This document shows positions 1-10,175 of a DNA stretch of 64,000 bases, in pieces. Made by a program: the position numbers and the translations under genes. The stretch is from Prevotellaceae bacterium (GTDB lineage Bacteria; Bacteroidota; Bacteroidia; Bacteroidales; Bacteroidaceae): the NCBI GenBank assembly GCA_031262085.1, contig JAISIN010000005.1, forward strand, positions 1-64,000. Direction: 5' to 3'. Every line of letters begins with the position of its first letter. Position 1 is the stretch's first letter. The notes under the pieces were generated by a model that was not told the DNA's origin, did no database searches, and saw nothing but the letters and a program-made list of their open reading frames with translations.

Positions 1-114
1 CTTCAGTTTGTGCCTTATGTGTACAAGCCCGTGAGCAACGCCTACTACTACGTGGGTCACGAAGCTACCGCCGTTTCGGCTTTTGTGCAGCAGTGCAAGA
101 AGCACTTATCCTGA
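1..114 (+). CDS. C-terminal end of a protein truncated by the window edge (…LQFVPYVYKPVSNAYYYVGHEATAVSAFVQQCKKHLS*)
   Basis: Open frame 1 from the window start to TGA at 112-114; too short to assign a family. Confidence 0.5.
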   Translation, partial: LQFVPYVYKPVSNAYYYVGHEATAVSAFVQQCKKHLS

Positions 115-286
115 AAGCATTGACTAAATTATCGGTACCGCAAGACCTGCCCCAAAGCGTAAAACACTTACCGTAGAGCACGGGGGTTTAACGTCCCAAT
201 TGCGCGACTGTCGGTTGATGACACAGTCGCAGCAATTGGACGGTTACCGATGTACGTGGCGGACAGCCTCCTGTCAAGAGGCGTAG

Positions 287-1645
287 TTACTGTAGGTGGC
301 GATAGAACTCCACCACCGCTTCGATTCCTTTGTAAAAGATGTCTAAAGAGAAGTTCTCGTTGGGCGAGTGTATGGCATCCGATTCTAATCCGAATCCCAT
401 CAGGATGGTCTTGATGTCCAGTACCTGCTCGAAAGTGGCAATGATGGGGATGCTGCCGCCGCGGCGGACTGCCAGCGGCTTCTTGCCGAATGCCAACTCG
501 AAACCCTTGTCGGCGGCACGGTAGGCGGGGTGGGTGATGGGGCACACGTAGCCTTGTCCGCCGTGCATGGGGGTGACCTTCACCTGTACGGTGTCGGGAG
601 CGATGTGCCTGATATAGTCGGCGAAGCGTTGCGAGATTTGGTGATGGTCTTGGTGCGGAACCAGCCGGCACGACACCTTGGCAAAGGCTTTCGAGGGGAG
701 CACCGTTTTGGAACCCTCGCCGGTGTATCCGCCCCAGATGCCGCATACATCGAACGACGGGCGACAGCTGTTGCGCTCCAGCGTGCTGTAGCCCCGCTCG
801 CCGAACAGCTCCTTCACACCGATGGCAGCCTTGTAGGCGGCTTCGTCGAAGGGGATGGCGGCAATCATGTCGCGCTCGGCTTTCGACAGCTCCTCCACGT
901 CGTCGTAGAACCCCGGGATGGTGATGCGTCCGTCGGCATCGACCACCCGGCTGAGGAGGTTGCACAGCACGTTGATCGGATTGGCTACCGCCCCGCCGAA
1001 GTGTCCGGAGTGCAGGTCTCGGTTGGGACCGGTGACCTCGATCTCCCAATAAGCCAAGCCGCGCAGTCCGGTGGTGAGCGAGGGGAGGTCGGCGCCGAGC
1101 ATGCTGGTGTCGGAAACCAGGATGACATCCGCCTTGAGCAGCTCTTTGTGTGTGCGGCAGAAGGCTTCGAGGCTGGGCGAACCGATTTCCTCTTCGCCTT
1201 CGAAGATAAACTTGACGTTGTGCGTGAGCAGGTTGTGCTTCACCAAGTACTCGAAAGCCTTGACCTGAATGAACGACTGCCCTTTGTCGTCGTCGGCGCC
1301 GCGTGCCCAGATGCGACCGTCGCGTATCTCGGGTTCGAAGGGGTCGCTTGTCCAGCGTTCCAGCGGTTCGGCAGGCATCACGTCGTAGTGGGCATAGACC
1401 AGCACGGTGGTGGCGGCAGGGTCGACGGTTTTGCAGGCAAACACGACGGGATTGCCGTCGGAGGGCATCACGACAGCTTCGTCGGCGCCGGCTTCCTTGA
1501 GCAATTCGCTCCACCGGAGGGCGCATCGCATCATGTCCGGTTTATGTTCGGGCTGGGCGCTGATACTGGGGATGCGAATGAGGCTGAACAGGTCGTCGAG
1601 CATCTGTCCGCGCTGTTGGTCGAGGTAAGATTGAAGTTCGTTCAT
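287..1645 (-). CDS. M20 family dipeptidase/metallopeptidase
   Basis: ORF with VLVYAHYDVMPAEP, ARGADDDKGQ, FEGEEEIGSPSL and LHSGHFGG motifs typical of M20 peptidases. Confidence 0.93.
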   Translation of the reverse strand: MNELQSYLDQQRGQMLDDLFSLIRIPSISAQPEHKPDMMRCALRWSELLKEAGADEAVVMPSDGNPVVFACKTVDPAATTVLVYAHYDVMPAEPLERWTSDPFEPEIRDGRIWARGADDDKGQSFIQVKAFEYLVKHNLLTHNVKFIFEGEEEIGSPSLEAFCRTHKELLKADVILVSDTSMLGADLPSLTTGLRGLAYWEIEVTGPNRDLHSGHFGGAVANPINVLCNLLSRVVDADGRITIPGFYDDVEELSKAERDMIAAIPFDEAAYKAAIGVKELFGERGYSTLERNSCRPSFDVCGIWGGYTGEGSKTVLPSKAFAKVSCRLVPHQDHHQISQRFADYIRHIAPDTVQVKVTPMHGGQGYVCPITHPAYRAADKGFELAFGKKPLAVRRGGSIPIIATFEQVLDIKTILMGFGLESDAIHSPNENFSLDIFYKGIEAVVEFYRHLQ

Positions 1646-1668
1646 GGGTGGTAAGCGTTTAAAGGATG

Positions 1669-2745
1669 TTACAGTTGGGTGGTACGGTCGATCAGGTAAT
1701 AGTCGAGCAGCGTGAGCGCCGCCATCGCCTCGACGATGGGTACGGCACGCGGCAGCACGCAGGCGTCGTGTCGACCGCGGGCTTTCAGGGTGGTATCTAT
1801 GCCGTCGGCATTGACGGTGTGCTGCTCCATGAGCACGGTGGCTACCGGCTTGAATGCCACGCGGAAGTAGATGTCCTGTCCGTTGCTGATGCCTCCCTGT
1901 ATGCCTCCCGAATGGTTGGTGTGTGTTTCGATGCGTCCGCCGTTGTTATAGAACACATCGTTCTGCTCGGAGCCGGTCAGCTTCAACCCTTTGAAGCCGT
2001 CGCCGTACTCGAATGCCTTGGCGGCATTGATACTCATCATGCCTGCCGCCAGCGCCGCCTGTAGCTTGCCGAACACCGGCTGCCCCAATCCGATGGGACA
2101 TCCCTTGATGACGCAGGTGATGACTCCTCCGATGGTATCGCCTTTCTCCTTCATCTGCATGATGAGTGCCGCCATCTCTTCCGCCGTTGCCGGGTCGGGG
2201 CAGCGTACGGGGTTGCTCTCTGCCAGGTTGAGGTTGTATGCGGTGTATTCCTGCTCCAGCTTGATAGCTCCCACCTGCGAGGTGAATGCCGTGATGCGTA
2301 TGCCCAATTGGCGCAGCGCCAGTTTAGCCAGAGCGCCGCCTACGACACGGGCAATGGTCTCGCGTGCAGAGGCACGTCCTCCGCCCCGGTAATCACGGGT
2401 GCCATACTTCACTTGATAGGTATAATCGGCGTGAGAGGGTCGGTACACCTCCTTGAGTGCGTCATAGTCGGCTGATTGTTGATTCTTGTTCCATACGATG
2501 AAACCGATGGGACTTCCGGTAGATCTACCGTCGAAGATGCCGGAGAGAAACTCCACCGCATCCTCTTCATTTCGAGGTGTACTCAGTTGGGATTGCCCGG
2601 GGCGTCGGCGGTTCAGCTCTGCCTGCACAAAATCCATGTCGATACGGATACCTGCCGGAAATCCGTCCAGTACGCCTCCAATGCCTTTTCCATGCGATTC
2701 TCCAAAGCTGGTCAGGCGAACGATGTTTCCATACGAGTTGAACAT
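1669..2745 (-). CDS. aroC: Chorismate synthase
   Basis: [45 protein letters not shown] motifs. Confidence 0.97.
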   Translation of the reverse strand: MFNSYGNIVRLTSFGESHGKGIGGVLDGFPAGIRIDMDFVQAELNRRRPGQSQLSTPRNEEDAVEFLSGIFDGRSTGSPIGFIVWNKNQQSADYDALKEVYRPSHADYTYQVKYGTRDYRGGGRASARETIARVVGGALAKLALRQLGIRITAFTSQVGAIKLEQEYTAYNLNLAESNPVRCPDPATAEEMAALIMQMKEKGDTIGGVITCVIKGCPIGLGQPVFGKLQAALAAGMMSINAAKAFEYGDGFKGLKLTGSEQNDVFYNNGGRIETHTNHSGGIQGGISNGQDIYFRVAFKPVATVLMEQHTVNADGIDTTLKARGRHDACVLPRAVPIVEAMAALTLLDYYLIDRTTQL

Positions 2746-3010
2746 AATGTTTTGTTTTTAGAGGATAATCACGTTAGCTTACTTTTATCTTGTCACATAA
2801 AACAGCCTGCGGCTCATTTTATAAACGTAACAAATATCCGTAAAACTGCACAAACACAGCGGAATAAAACACGCTTTTTTTGTCCTTACCGCTTTTTTGT
2901 CGCTTTATTTTGTCTGCTTTTGTTTTTTTCGTTCCTTTGCGGCATTATTAACCGCTTAAAGTAGAATCGCCTATCGCATAAACATTACGCAAACTTCAAA
3001 TTGCAACGTA

Positions 3011-3604
3011 ATGAAACTATCTTCCAATGCCGCCGACGAAACGTTGGTGGCTCTTTATGCGCAAGGCAACGACCGGGCATTTGACGTACTGCTGAACAGA
3101 CACCGCGAACGCATCTACTCCTATATATATTATGCGGTACGCAATGGCGATCAGGCAGCCGACATCCTTCAGGAGACGTTAACAAAGGCGATTACTGCTA
3201 TCAGACAAGGTCGATATCAGGAGAGTAACAAGTTTTCCTCGTGGTTGCTTTGCATTGCCCATAATCTCTTGATGGATTTCTTCCGCAAGGTAAGAGTAGA
3301 AAACGCCGTATCGGCAGACAGCTTCGAGTACTCCATATTTAATGATGCCCGCTTTGCCGACTATACCGTGGAAACCGAGATGGCGCTCTATCAGATACAT
3401 TGCGACGTACGGCGGTTAGTCAGGCATCTGCCCGACGACCAGCGTGAAGTGGTGAACATGCGTTTCTATCGCAACCTCTCCTTCAAGGAAATTGCCGCAA
3501 AGACGGGTGTCAGTGTCAACACATCGCTGGGGAGAATGCGTTACGCACTGATAAACATGCGACGGATGGCACGGAAGTACGACATCGCCTTGAGCGTGGA
3601 CTAA
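3011..3604 (+). CDS. RNA polymerase sigma-70 family factor (ECF-like)
   Basis: Region 2 (AADILQETLTKA) and region 4 (VVNMRFYRNLSFKEIAAKTGVSVNTSLGRMRYAL). Confidence 0.9.
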   Translation: MKLSSNAADETLVALYAQGNDRAFDVLLNRHRERIYSYIYYAVRNGDQAADILQETLTKAITAIRQGRYQESNKFSSWLLCIAHNLLMDFFRKVRVENAVSADSFEYSIFNDARFADYTVETEMALYQIHCDVRRLVRHLPDDQREVVNMRFYRNLSFKEIAAKTGVSVNTSLGRMRYALINMRRMARKYDIALSVD

Positions 3605-3705
3605 AAAAACGGAGAGGAGATGCAGTATTTGGGGGACAGCTTCGTTTTAACTACGTATCTTACGCATATAAGAATATTAATATCAATTATTAGACATTAC
3701 AGTTT

Positions 3706-4305
3706 ATGAAAAAAATGAATTCAATGAAGCGCTATGCGCTGGTAGCAATGGTTCTCTGCCTGACAACAGCATTTGTTGCCTGTGGCAATGACGACGAAGA
3801 GAAGATCGACACAAAGACATTGGCGGACGTAAACGGTTCGTATACGGGTACAATGAGTGTATTGGGCAGCAGGCAGGACGTAACCGCCACGGTAAGCAGC
3901 AGCACCGTTACTTTCGCCAACTTCCCGGTTACACCATTAATTGCACTCGTTCTGCAAGATGAAGAGGCAGCTGCCGGTATCGCCCAGCAATTGGGAAACT
4001 TTGGCTATAATGCCAAGTTTGCACCTGTCTTCAATGACGACAAGACAGCGATTGAACTGACGTTCACTCCCGATCCTATCAACATAGCGTATGCCCCCGT
4101 GCCTACACTTCCTGATGCGAAAGCTACCGTAAAGGTAACCATTGCAGCACCGGAGAAGGGTAGTTACACCTATACAGGCGGCAAACTCTCTTTCGCGTTG
4201 TCTGTAAGTAAGATTGAACTTACCAAGCCCATGACAGACGAACCAGAAGAAGTACCTCTTCCCGCCATCACTCTCTCCTTCGATTTAATTCAGGCGGCAG
4301 AATAA
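3706..4305 (+). CDS. Putative lipoprotein, DUF4840-like
   Basis: Lipoprotein signal (…TTAFVACGNDDEE) with overall pattern of DUF4840 proteins. Confidence 0.65.
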   Translation: MKKMNSMKRYALVAMVLCLTTAFVACGNDDEEKIDTKTLADVNGSYTGTMSVLGSRQDVTATVSSSTVTFANFPVTPLIALVLQDEEAAAGIAQQLGNFGYNAKFAPVFNDDKTAIELTFTPDPINIAYAPVPTLPDAKATVKVTIAAPEKGSYTYTGGKLSFALSVSKIELTKPMTDEPEEVPLPAITLSFDLIQAAE

Positions 4306-4337
4306 CCCCTTATTCTTCCCTAATTGCAATTTATTCG

Positions 4338-4380
4338 AGGATGTATTGCCGGTCACGGCGGTACATCCTCACTTTTTTCA
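4338..4380 (+). terminator. Intrinsic terminator downstream of the DUF4840-like gene
   Basis: gaggatgtattgcc…ggcggtacatcctcactttttt hairpin plus T-run. Confidence 0.75.
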
Positions 4381-4451
4381 CCCAATTAAACTTATCTACT
4401 TCTCTTTTCTTTATCTTTGCTCCATCAATTTATAATCAGCCCCGTATCACA

Positions 4452-5102
4452 ATGACACCAATGATAGCCCCGTCACTCCTTGCTGCCGATTTTGCCCATC
4501 TGGCAGGCGAAATGGAGATGCTGAATCGCAGCGAAGCCGACTGGATACACCTTGATGTAATGGATGGTGTATTTGTTCCGAATATTTCCTTTGGCTTTCC
4601 CATACTGAAATATGTGGCAGCACTCACAGCCAAGCCGCTCGACGTACACCTCATGATTGTACAGCCCGAGAAGTTCATTGCCGAAGTGAAAGCGCTGGGC
4701 GCACACACCATGAACGTGCACTACGAAGCGTGTCCGCACCTGCACCGTGTGGTGCAGCAGATACGCGAAGCCGGCATGCAACCCGCTGTCACCATCAACC
4801 CTGCCACTCCCGTAAGCATGCTCACCGATATTATCCGCGATGTTTACATGGTACTGGTTATGACCGTCAACCCGGGCTTTGGTGGACAAAGCTTCATTGA
4901 GCACAGCCTCGATAAGGTGCGCCAACTGCGTCGACTGATTGAACAGACCGGATCGAAAGCCCTGATAGAGGTCGACGGCGGGGTGAACCACGAAACCGGC
5001 GCACTGCTCATGCAAGCCGGAGCCGATGTACTGGTAGCAGGCAACGCCATCTTCCACGCCCCTGACCCCGAAGCTGCCATTCACGCACTGAAAACGCTTT
5101 AA
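4452..5102 (+). CDS. rpe: Ribulose-phosphate 3-epimerase
   Basis: MIAPSLLAADF, HLDVMDGVFVPNISFG, VMTVNPGFGGQSF, EVDGGV; start set at ATG 4452, with TATCTTTG (-7) at 4412-4419. Confidence 0.96.
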   Translation: MTPMIAPSLLAADFAHLAGEMEMLNRSEADWIHLDVMDGVFVPNISFGFPILKYVAALTAKPLDVHLMIVQPEKFIAEVKALGAHTMNVHYEACPHLHRVVQQIREAGMQPAVTINPATPVSMLTDIIRDVYMVLVMTVNPGFGGQSFIEHSLDKVRQLRRLIEQTGSKALIEVDGGVNHETGALLMQAGADVLVAGNAIFHAPDPEAAIHALKTL

Positions 5103-5114
5103 CCCCTCCCCGCT

Positions 5115-6719
5115 TTGAGAGATTTGTTGCAACGACACCCCTTCCTGCTTCTGACGGTGGCGTTGGCAGGAGGTATTGCCTGCGGCGATGCCCTCTATTT
5201 CAGACAGCTGATGCCGCTACCGGCGAACACTTCACGGATTACACTCTTCTGCATCGCCATCGCACTGCTGTTCATCACGCACTATTGTGCGCGAAAGATA
5301 CGTTTTCGCCCCCTCTTTACCCTCACGATTACCGTTCTGTGCTGGATGCTGGGTATGATGCTGAGCGGAGATCAACTCCACACCACCCGTTTTTCACCGC
5401 CGCCGACCGCCACCGACTATGCCGTTACCATCGAAGAACAACCTGAACGGAAAGCCCGCAGCATCCTGTGTCGTGTGACAGACGATACCACCCGACAGCA
5501 ATATCTGCTCTATCTGGCACCCGACAGCGCTGCCGCTGCCCTGACACGGGGCGATCGGTTGTGGGTACACGCCCGCTTGTCGCCACCCCGCAACTTCCAT
5601 GCCGACAGCAGCTTCGATTATGCGCGCTACCTCACGCGAAAGGGTATCAGCGGTACCGGCTACGTTGCCTCCGGATATTGGCAGCAGGCAGGACACGACG
5701 ACACGCGTACATGGTCGCAACGGGCACGTGACTACAGGGCACACATCGTAGAGATCTACCGGAAGCTGGGTTTCTCGGGCGACAACCTCGGCGTACTCTC
5801 CGCCCTGACCGTCGGACATAAGGAGGAACTGAGCGAAGAGATTCGGAACACCTACGCCGTGACAGGAGTCGCCCACGTGCTGGCGCTGTCGGGATTACAT
5901 ATAGGCATACTGTATGCCCTGTGCCTGATTGTTGTGGGAAAAGGGCGACGCAGACGCATATTGGGCACACTGCTGTTTGTGTTGCCGGTGCTGTGGGCAT
6001 TCGCCTTGCTCACCGGACTATCGGCATCGGTCGTACGCTCCGTGATAATGTTCTCACTGCTGGCTCTCTCGCACCTGTCACCCGACCGGCGACCGTACAC
6101 CTTAAATATATTACTGGCTACTGCCTTCTTCATGCTGCTCTTCCGCCCTCTTTGGCTGTTCGATGTAGGATTCCAGCTTTCGTTTGTCGCCGTGGCATCC
6201 ATCCATTTTATTCAACCCCGCCTTTATCGCCTGCTGCCGCAATCGGGTACCCGACTGTTACAATGGCGTGCATTCAGCTACTTTTTCGGACTGTTTACGG
6301 TGGCAATAGCCGCACAGGCAGGGACTGCTCCGCTGATATCATTTTATTTCCATCGCCTCCCCGTCCACTTCCTGTGGACCAACCTGTGCATTGTTCCGTT
6401 GGTGGGTCTGTGTCTCTGTACAGCCGGAATCATGTTGCTGCTTACCCCCTTTACTTCGGTTTTACAGCAAGGGACGGCGTGGCTGTTGAACGTGCTGCTG
6501 AACACGCAGCACCGCCTGCTTCATCTTGTCGAACAGCTGCCCATGGCATCCATAGAGACGGGTCAGACCGACGGATGGGATATACTCTTTTATTACTTTT
6601 TCTTGGTCGGGGCAATCCGATGTATGGATGCTTGTACCGTACGAAATGTGTATTTTACACTAATTAGTCTGCTTCTATTAATAATTCACTCAATTGTTTT
6701 ACGCAGTTTCTTTTTGTGA
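5115..6719 (+). CDS. ComEC/Rec2-family competence protein
   Basis: Multi-TM protein with VAHVLALSGLHIGIL and SVVRSVIMFSLLALS; TTG or nearby start. Confidence 0.9.
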   Translation: MRDLLQRHPFLLLTVALAGGIACGDALYFRQLMPLPANTSRITLFCIAIALLFITHYCARKIRFRPLFTLTITVLCWMLGMMLSGDQLHTTRFSPPPTATDYAVTIEEQPERKARSILCRVTDDTTRQQYLLYLAPDSAAAALTRGDRLWVHARLSPPRNFHADSSFDYARYLTRKGISGTGYVASGYWQQAGHDDTRTWSQRARDYRAHIVEIYRKLGFSGDNLGVLSALTVGHKEELSEEIRNTYAVTGVAHVLALSGLHIGILYALCLIVVGKGRRRRILGTLLFVLPVLWAFALLTGLSASVVRSVIMFSLLALSHLSPDRRPYTLNILLATAFFMLLFRPLWLFDVGFQLSFVAVASIHFIQPRLYRLLPQSGTRLLQWRAFSYFFGLFTVAIAAQAGTAPLISFYFHRLPVHFLWTNLCIVPLVGLCLCTAGIMLLLTPFTSVLQQGTAWLLNVLLNTQHRLLHLVEQLPMASIETGQTDGWDILFYYFFLVGAIRCMDACTVRNVYFTLISLLLLIIHSIVLRSFFL

Positions 6720-6772
6720 AAATAGTATTGGTTACAGATAAAATTATATTTGTTTGCATTCGTTTGCCCAAG

Positions 6773-6780
6773 TACCTTTG
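6773..6780 (+). promoter_or_regulatory. Bacteroidetes -7 element (TACCTTTG) upstream of susC
   Basis: Exact TAnnTTTG match with upstream TTTG-rich stretch. Confidence 0.55.
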
Positions 6781-6842
6781 CCTCAAACAATTTATAGCAA
6801 TTTATGAACGTGAATTCGGCTTAAGCAAAAGAGAAGATAAAA

Positions 6843-6883
6843 CTTAGTCCCGCACAAAGTTATGCTTAGTCCCGCACAAAGTT
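6843..6883 (+). repeat. Two perfect 19-bp direct repeats (cttagtcccgcacaaagtt), 22-bp period, in the susC leader
   Basis: Copies at 6843-6861 and 6865-6883. Confidence 0.95.
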
Positions 6884-6928
6884 TTGCCGCGCTCTTTCTT
6901 ACATCGAACTCACGTTTTATTAAGTCTA

Positions 6929-9900
6929 ATGAAAGAATGTATGAAGAACTGTTTACTTTTTCTATTGACGCTCTTCATGAGTAGTCATTTGATGGCGCAA
7001 CAGCACATCGTCACCGGTCGGATAACCGATGCGGGCGACGGTTCGCCCTTGATAGGTGCCGCTGTCCAAGTGAAAGGTACATCAACCGGTACCATTACAA
7101 ATATCAACGGAGACTTCAGCCTGAACGTACCTGTAGGAAAAACCATACTGATTTTCTCCAGTATCGGCTACACCACACAGGAGATCACTTTGAAAGCCGG
7201 ACAGCAGACAGTGAATGTAACCATGCGTGAAGATGTGGAGATGCTCGACGAAGTCGTGGTCGTGGGTTACGGTACGATGAAGAAGAGCGATCTCTCCGGC
7301 GCATCGGTATCCGTTAGCGAGAAAGCACTCAAGAGCAGCATTGCCACCAATCTCGACCAAGCCTTGCAGGGCAAGGCAGCCGGTGTTACGTCGGTGATGA
7401 CTTCGGGTGCTCCCGGTTCATCCATGTCGATCAACATCCGTGGTCAAGCTACTATCAACGCCAGTTCGCAACCGCTCTATGTCATCGACGGTGTGATTTG
7501 GCAGGGAGGCTCTACTACCGGTAACTCGCTCGGTCTGAATCTGGGTAACGGCGCCGGTACCATCTCACCTTTGTCCAACCTGAATCCTTCAGACATTGTA
7601 TCCATGGAAATCTTGAAAGATGCCTCTGCCACAGCCATCTATGGCGCGCAGGGAGCCAATGGTGTCGTGCTGATTACTACCAAACGCGGTAAAGCCGGTG
7701 AAGCCCGCTTTACTTATGAAGGGATGATTGCCGTACAGCAGCAGTACAAACGCTTGGATATGATGAATCTGCGTGAATATGCCGAATACAGCTCAGCCAT
7801 TGCCGCTACTACCGGCGGCTCTACTACTACACCGGAATACCAAGACCCGTCACTGCTGGGAGCCGGTACCGACTGGCAAGATGCCGTGTTCCGCCCCGCA
7901 CTGATGCACCAGCACACCATCTCTGCCGAAGGCGGTTCGGACAAGGTGAAGTACTACTTCTCGGGGTCGTACATGGATCAGGAGGGTACCATCATCGGAA
8001 CCGACTTCAACCGTTTCTCCGGTCGGTTGAACTTGGACGCACAACTCAAATCGTGGTTCAAACTGGGTGTGAACATGATGTACTCGCAAACCAAAGAGCA
8101 CCTCAACGTGGCAGACGGTACGCAGGGTATCCTTACCTACTCGCTGCAAACACCGCCCGACATCCCTATTTATGATGCCGAAGGCAACTTCGCCTCGCAG
8201 GTGCGCGAAGGATATACCCGCGTGAACCCCATCGCCATTGCCAATCTGGACACCAATACACTGAAACGTCAGAAACTGAACGGAAGTGTCTTCTGGGACA
8301 TTACCTTCTTCAAAGGACTGACGTGGCACGCCGAATTCGGATACGACCTCGGATGGGTGCACAGTGAAGCATGGCAACCCACCTATAACTTTGGCGGTGG
8401 CGTAGCGCGGGAAAAGAATGCCATCGTCTGGCAAAAGAACAGCAATAGCTACTGGAACTTAAAAAATTACCTGACATACAACGGCAAGATAGGTAAACAC
8501 TCCTTTACCGCCATGGCGGGACAGGAAGCTTCGGAAAGCAATTGGGACTACATGCGTATTCGCGGCGTAGACCTGGGAAGCAACGCGGTAAAGAACCCGC
8601 AATTGGCAAGCGAAGCCAATCAGACATACTTCGATGGTTACGGAGACGGGGCGATGGCTTCCTTCTTCACCCGCGAAACCTATAATTACAACGACCGCTA
8701 TCTGCTCACTTACACGTTCCGTTACGACGGTTCATCGGCTTTCGGTCCCGACAACCGTTGGGCATCATTCCACTCGCTGGCAGGTTCGTGGCGTTTCAGC
8801 AACGAAAAGTTCTGGGAGCCGATACGCAACATTGTCAGTAACGGCAAGCTTCGTGTGGGCTGGGGACAGACCGGTAATGCCAACATCGGACAAGGATTGT
8901 GGGGCGCTACCCTCTCCACCTTCCCTACGGGATTGGGACAGGCATACAAGCAATCGCAGCTTGCCAACCCCGGTGTGCACTGGGAGACACAAGAGCAGTG
9001 GAATATCGGTTTAGACCTGAGCTTCCTCAACGACCGCATCAACCTGACCATTGACTGGTACAACAAACGTGCCGGCGACCTGCTGATGCGCTTGCAACTA
9101 CCCACCTACTTCGGTTCGCGCGGCAATGCCAACTCGGCGCTGACGGCTCCGATGGGTAACTACGGCACGATAGAGAACAAAGGTCTCGAAATATCATTGA
9201 GCACACACAACCTGACCGGTAAGTTTACATGGGATACCGACTTCCAAATCTCCTTCAACCGCAACAAGCTGGTGGCGCTCTCCGGCACCGACGCTTCTGC
9301 CATCGAAGGTTACGGACAGTGGAATGACGTTGTATCGTTGTCGCAAGTAGGTAAACCACTCTTCCAATTCTACGGATACATTGCCGACGGCGTGTACAAG
9401 GATAAGGCAGATATTGAGAATCACCTGAAAGGCGAACTTCCTGCCAACGGATTTAACCGTTACGCTACCGTATTCCCGGGCGACATGAAGTATCGCGACC
9501 TGAACAACGACGGAAAGATCGACACCAGCGACCGCACCATCATCGGTAACCCGTTGCCCGACTTTACGTTCGGATTCAACAATAGCTTTAGCTATAAGGG
9601 TTTCGACCTCACCATCTTCCTGCAAGGAAGCGTAGGTAATGATGTCTTCAACGCTTTGGGACGCGAACTCACCGGAATGGGCTACTGGACCAATCAGCTC
9701 CGCACCGCCATGGACTACGCCAAGTTGGTGCCGATTGATGCCAACAAAACCTACCCCATCACCAATGACTATGGCGTTGTCATCAACAACTGGTTTGAGG
9801 ATGTAGACAACGTAGTGGTATCCAACCCCAACACCAAGATGTCGCGTGCCGGACAGGGACTGCCTTACAACAACACCCGCATCAGCACCAAGTACATCGA

Positions 9901-10156
9901 AGACGGTTCGTACCTGCGCGTGAAGAACATCATGCTGGGATATACGCTTCCCAGGCAATGGCTGAAGAAAGCCGGCATTGAGAATATCCGCGTCTACTGC
10001 AACATGCAGAACCTGCTCACCATCACCGGATACAGCGGATTCGACCCCGAAGTGGGCGCCAACTCACAAGACTCATCCGGTTATACATTCGGATTTGATA
10101 TGGGACGTTATCCGTCGCCCCGCACCATCTCCTTCGGTGCCAACATATCTTTCTAA
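6929..10156 (+). CDS. SusC/RagA family TonB-linked outer membrane protein
   Basis: VTGRITDAGDGSPLIGAAV carboxypeptidase-like domain, DEVVVVGYGTMKKSDLSGA, SATAIYGAQGANGVVLITTKRG; start moved from ORF TTG 6884 to ATG 6929. Confidence 0.96.
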   Translation: MKECMKNCLLFLLTLFMSSHLMAQQHIVTGRITDAGDGSPLIGAAVQVKGTSTGTITNINGDFSLNVPVGKTILIFSSIGYTTQEITLKAGQQTVNVTMREDVEMLDEVVVVGYGTMKKSDLSGASVSVSEKALKSSIATNLDQALQGKAAGVTSVMTSGAPGSSMSINIRGQATINASSQPLYVIDGVIWQGGSTTGNSLGLNLGNGAGTISPLSNLNPSDIVSMEILKDASATAIYGAQGANGVVLITTKRGKAGEARFTYEGMIAVQQQYKRLDMMNLREYAEYSSAIAATTGGSTTTPEYQDPSLLGAGTDWQDAVFRPALMHQHTISAEGGSDKVKYYFSGSYMDQEGTIIGTDFNRFSGRLNLDAQLKSWFKLGVNMMYSQTKEHLNVADGTQGILTYSLQTPPDIPIYDAEGNFASQVREGYTRVNPIAIANLDTNTLKRQKLNGSVFWDITFFKGLTWHAEFGYDLGWVHSEAWQPTYNFGGGVAREKNAIVWQKNSNSYWNLKNYLTYNGKIGKHSFTAMAGQEASESNWDYMRIRGVDLGSNAVKNPQLASEANQTYFDGYGDGAMASFFTRETYNYNDRYLLTYTFRYDGSSAFGPDNRWASFHSLAGSWRFSNEKFWEPIRNIVSNGKLRVGWGQTGNANIGQGLWGATLSTFPTGLGQAYKQSQLANPGVHWETQEQWNIGLDLSFLNDRINLTIDWYNKRAGDLLMRLQLPTYFGSRGNANSALTAPMGNYGTIENKGLEISLSTHNLTGKFTWDTDFQISFNRNKLVALSGTDASAIEGYGQWNDVVSLSQVGKPLFQFYGYIADGVYKDKADIENHLKGELPANGFNRYATVFPGDMKYRDLNNDGKIDTSDRTIIGNPLPDFTFGFNNSFSYKGFDLTIFLQGSVGNDVFNALGRELTGMGYWTNQLRTAMDYAKLVPIDANKTYPITNDYGVVINNWFEDVDNVVVSNPNTKMSRAGQGLPYNNTRISTKYIEDGSYLRVKNIMLGYTLPRQWLKKAGIENIRVYCNMQNLLTITGYSGFDPEVGANSQDSSGYTFGFDMGRYPSPRTISFGANISF

Positions 10157-10175
10157 CCCCTCAATGACTGACAAT

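Noticed and set aside
168-1526. 452-aa minus-strand ORF overlapping the M20 peptidase
   Set aside because: Same-strand alternate frame, Arg/His-rich composition typical of shadow translation of a GC-rich gene.
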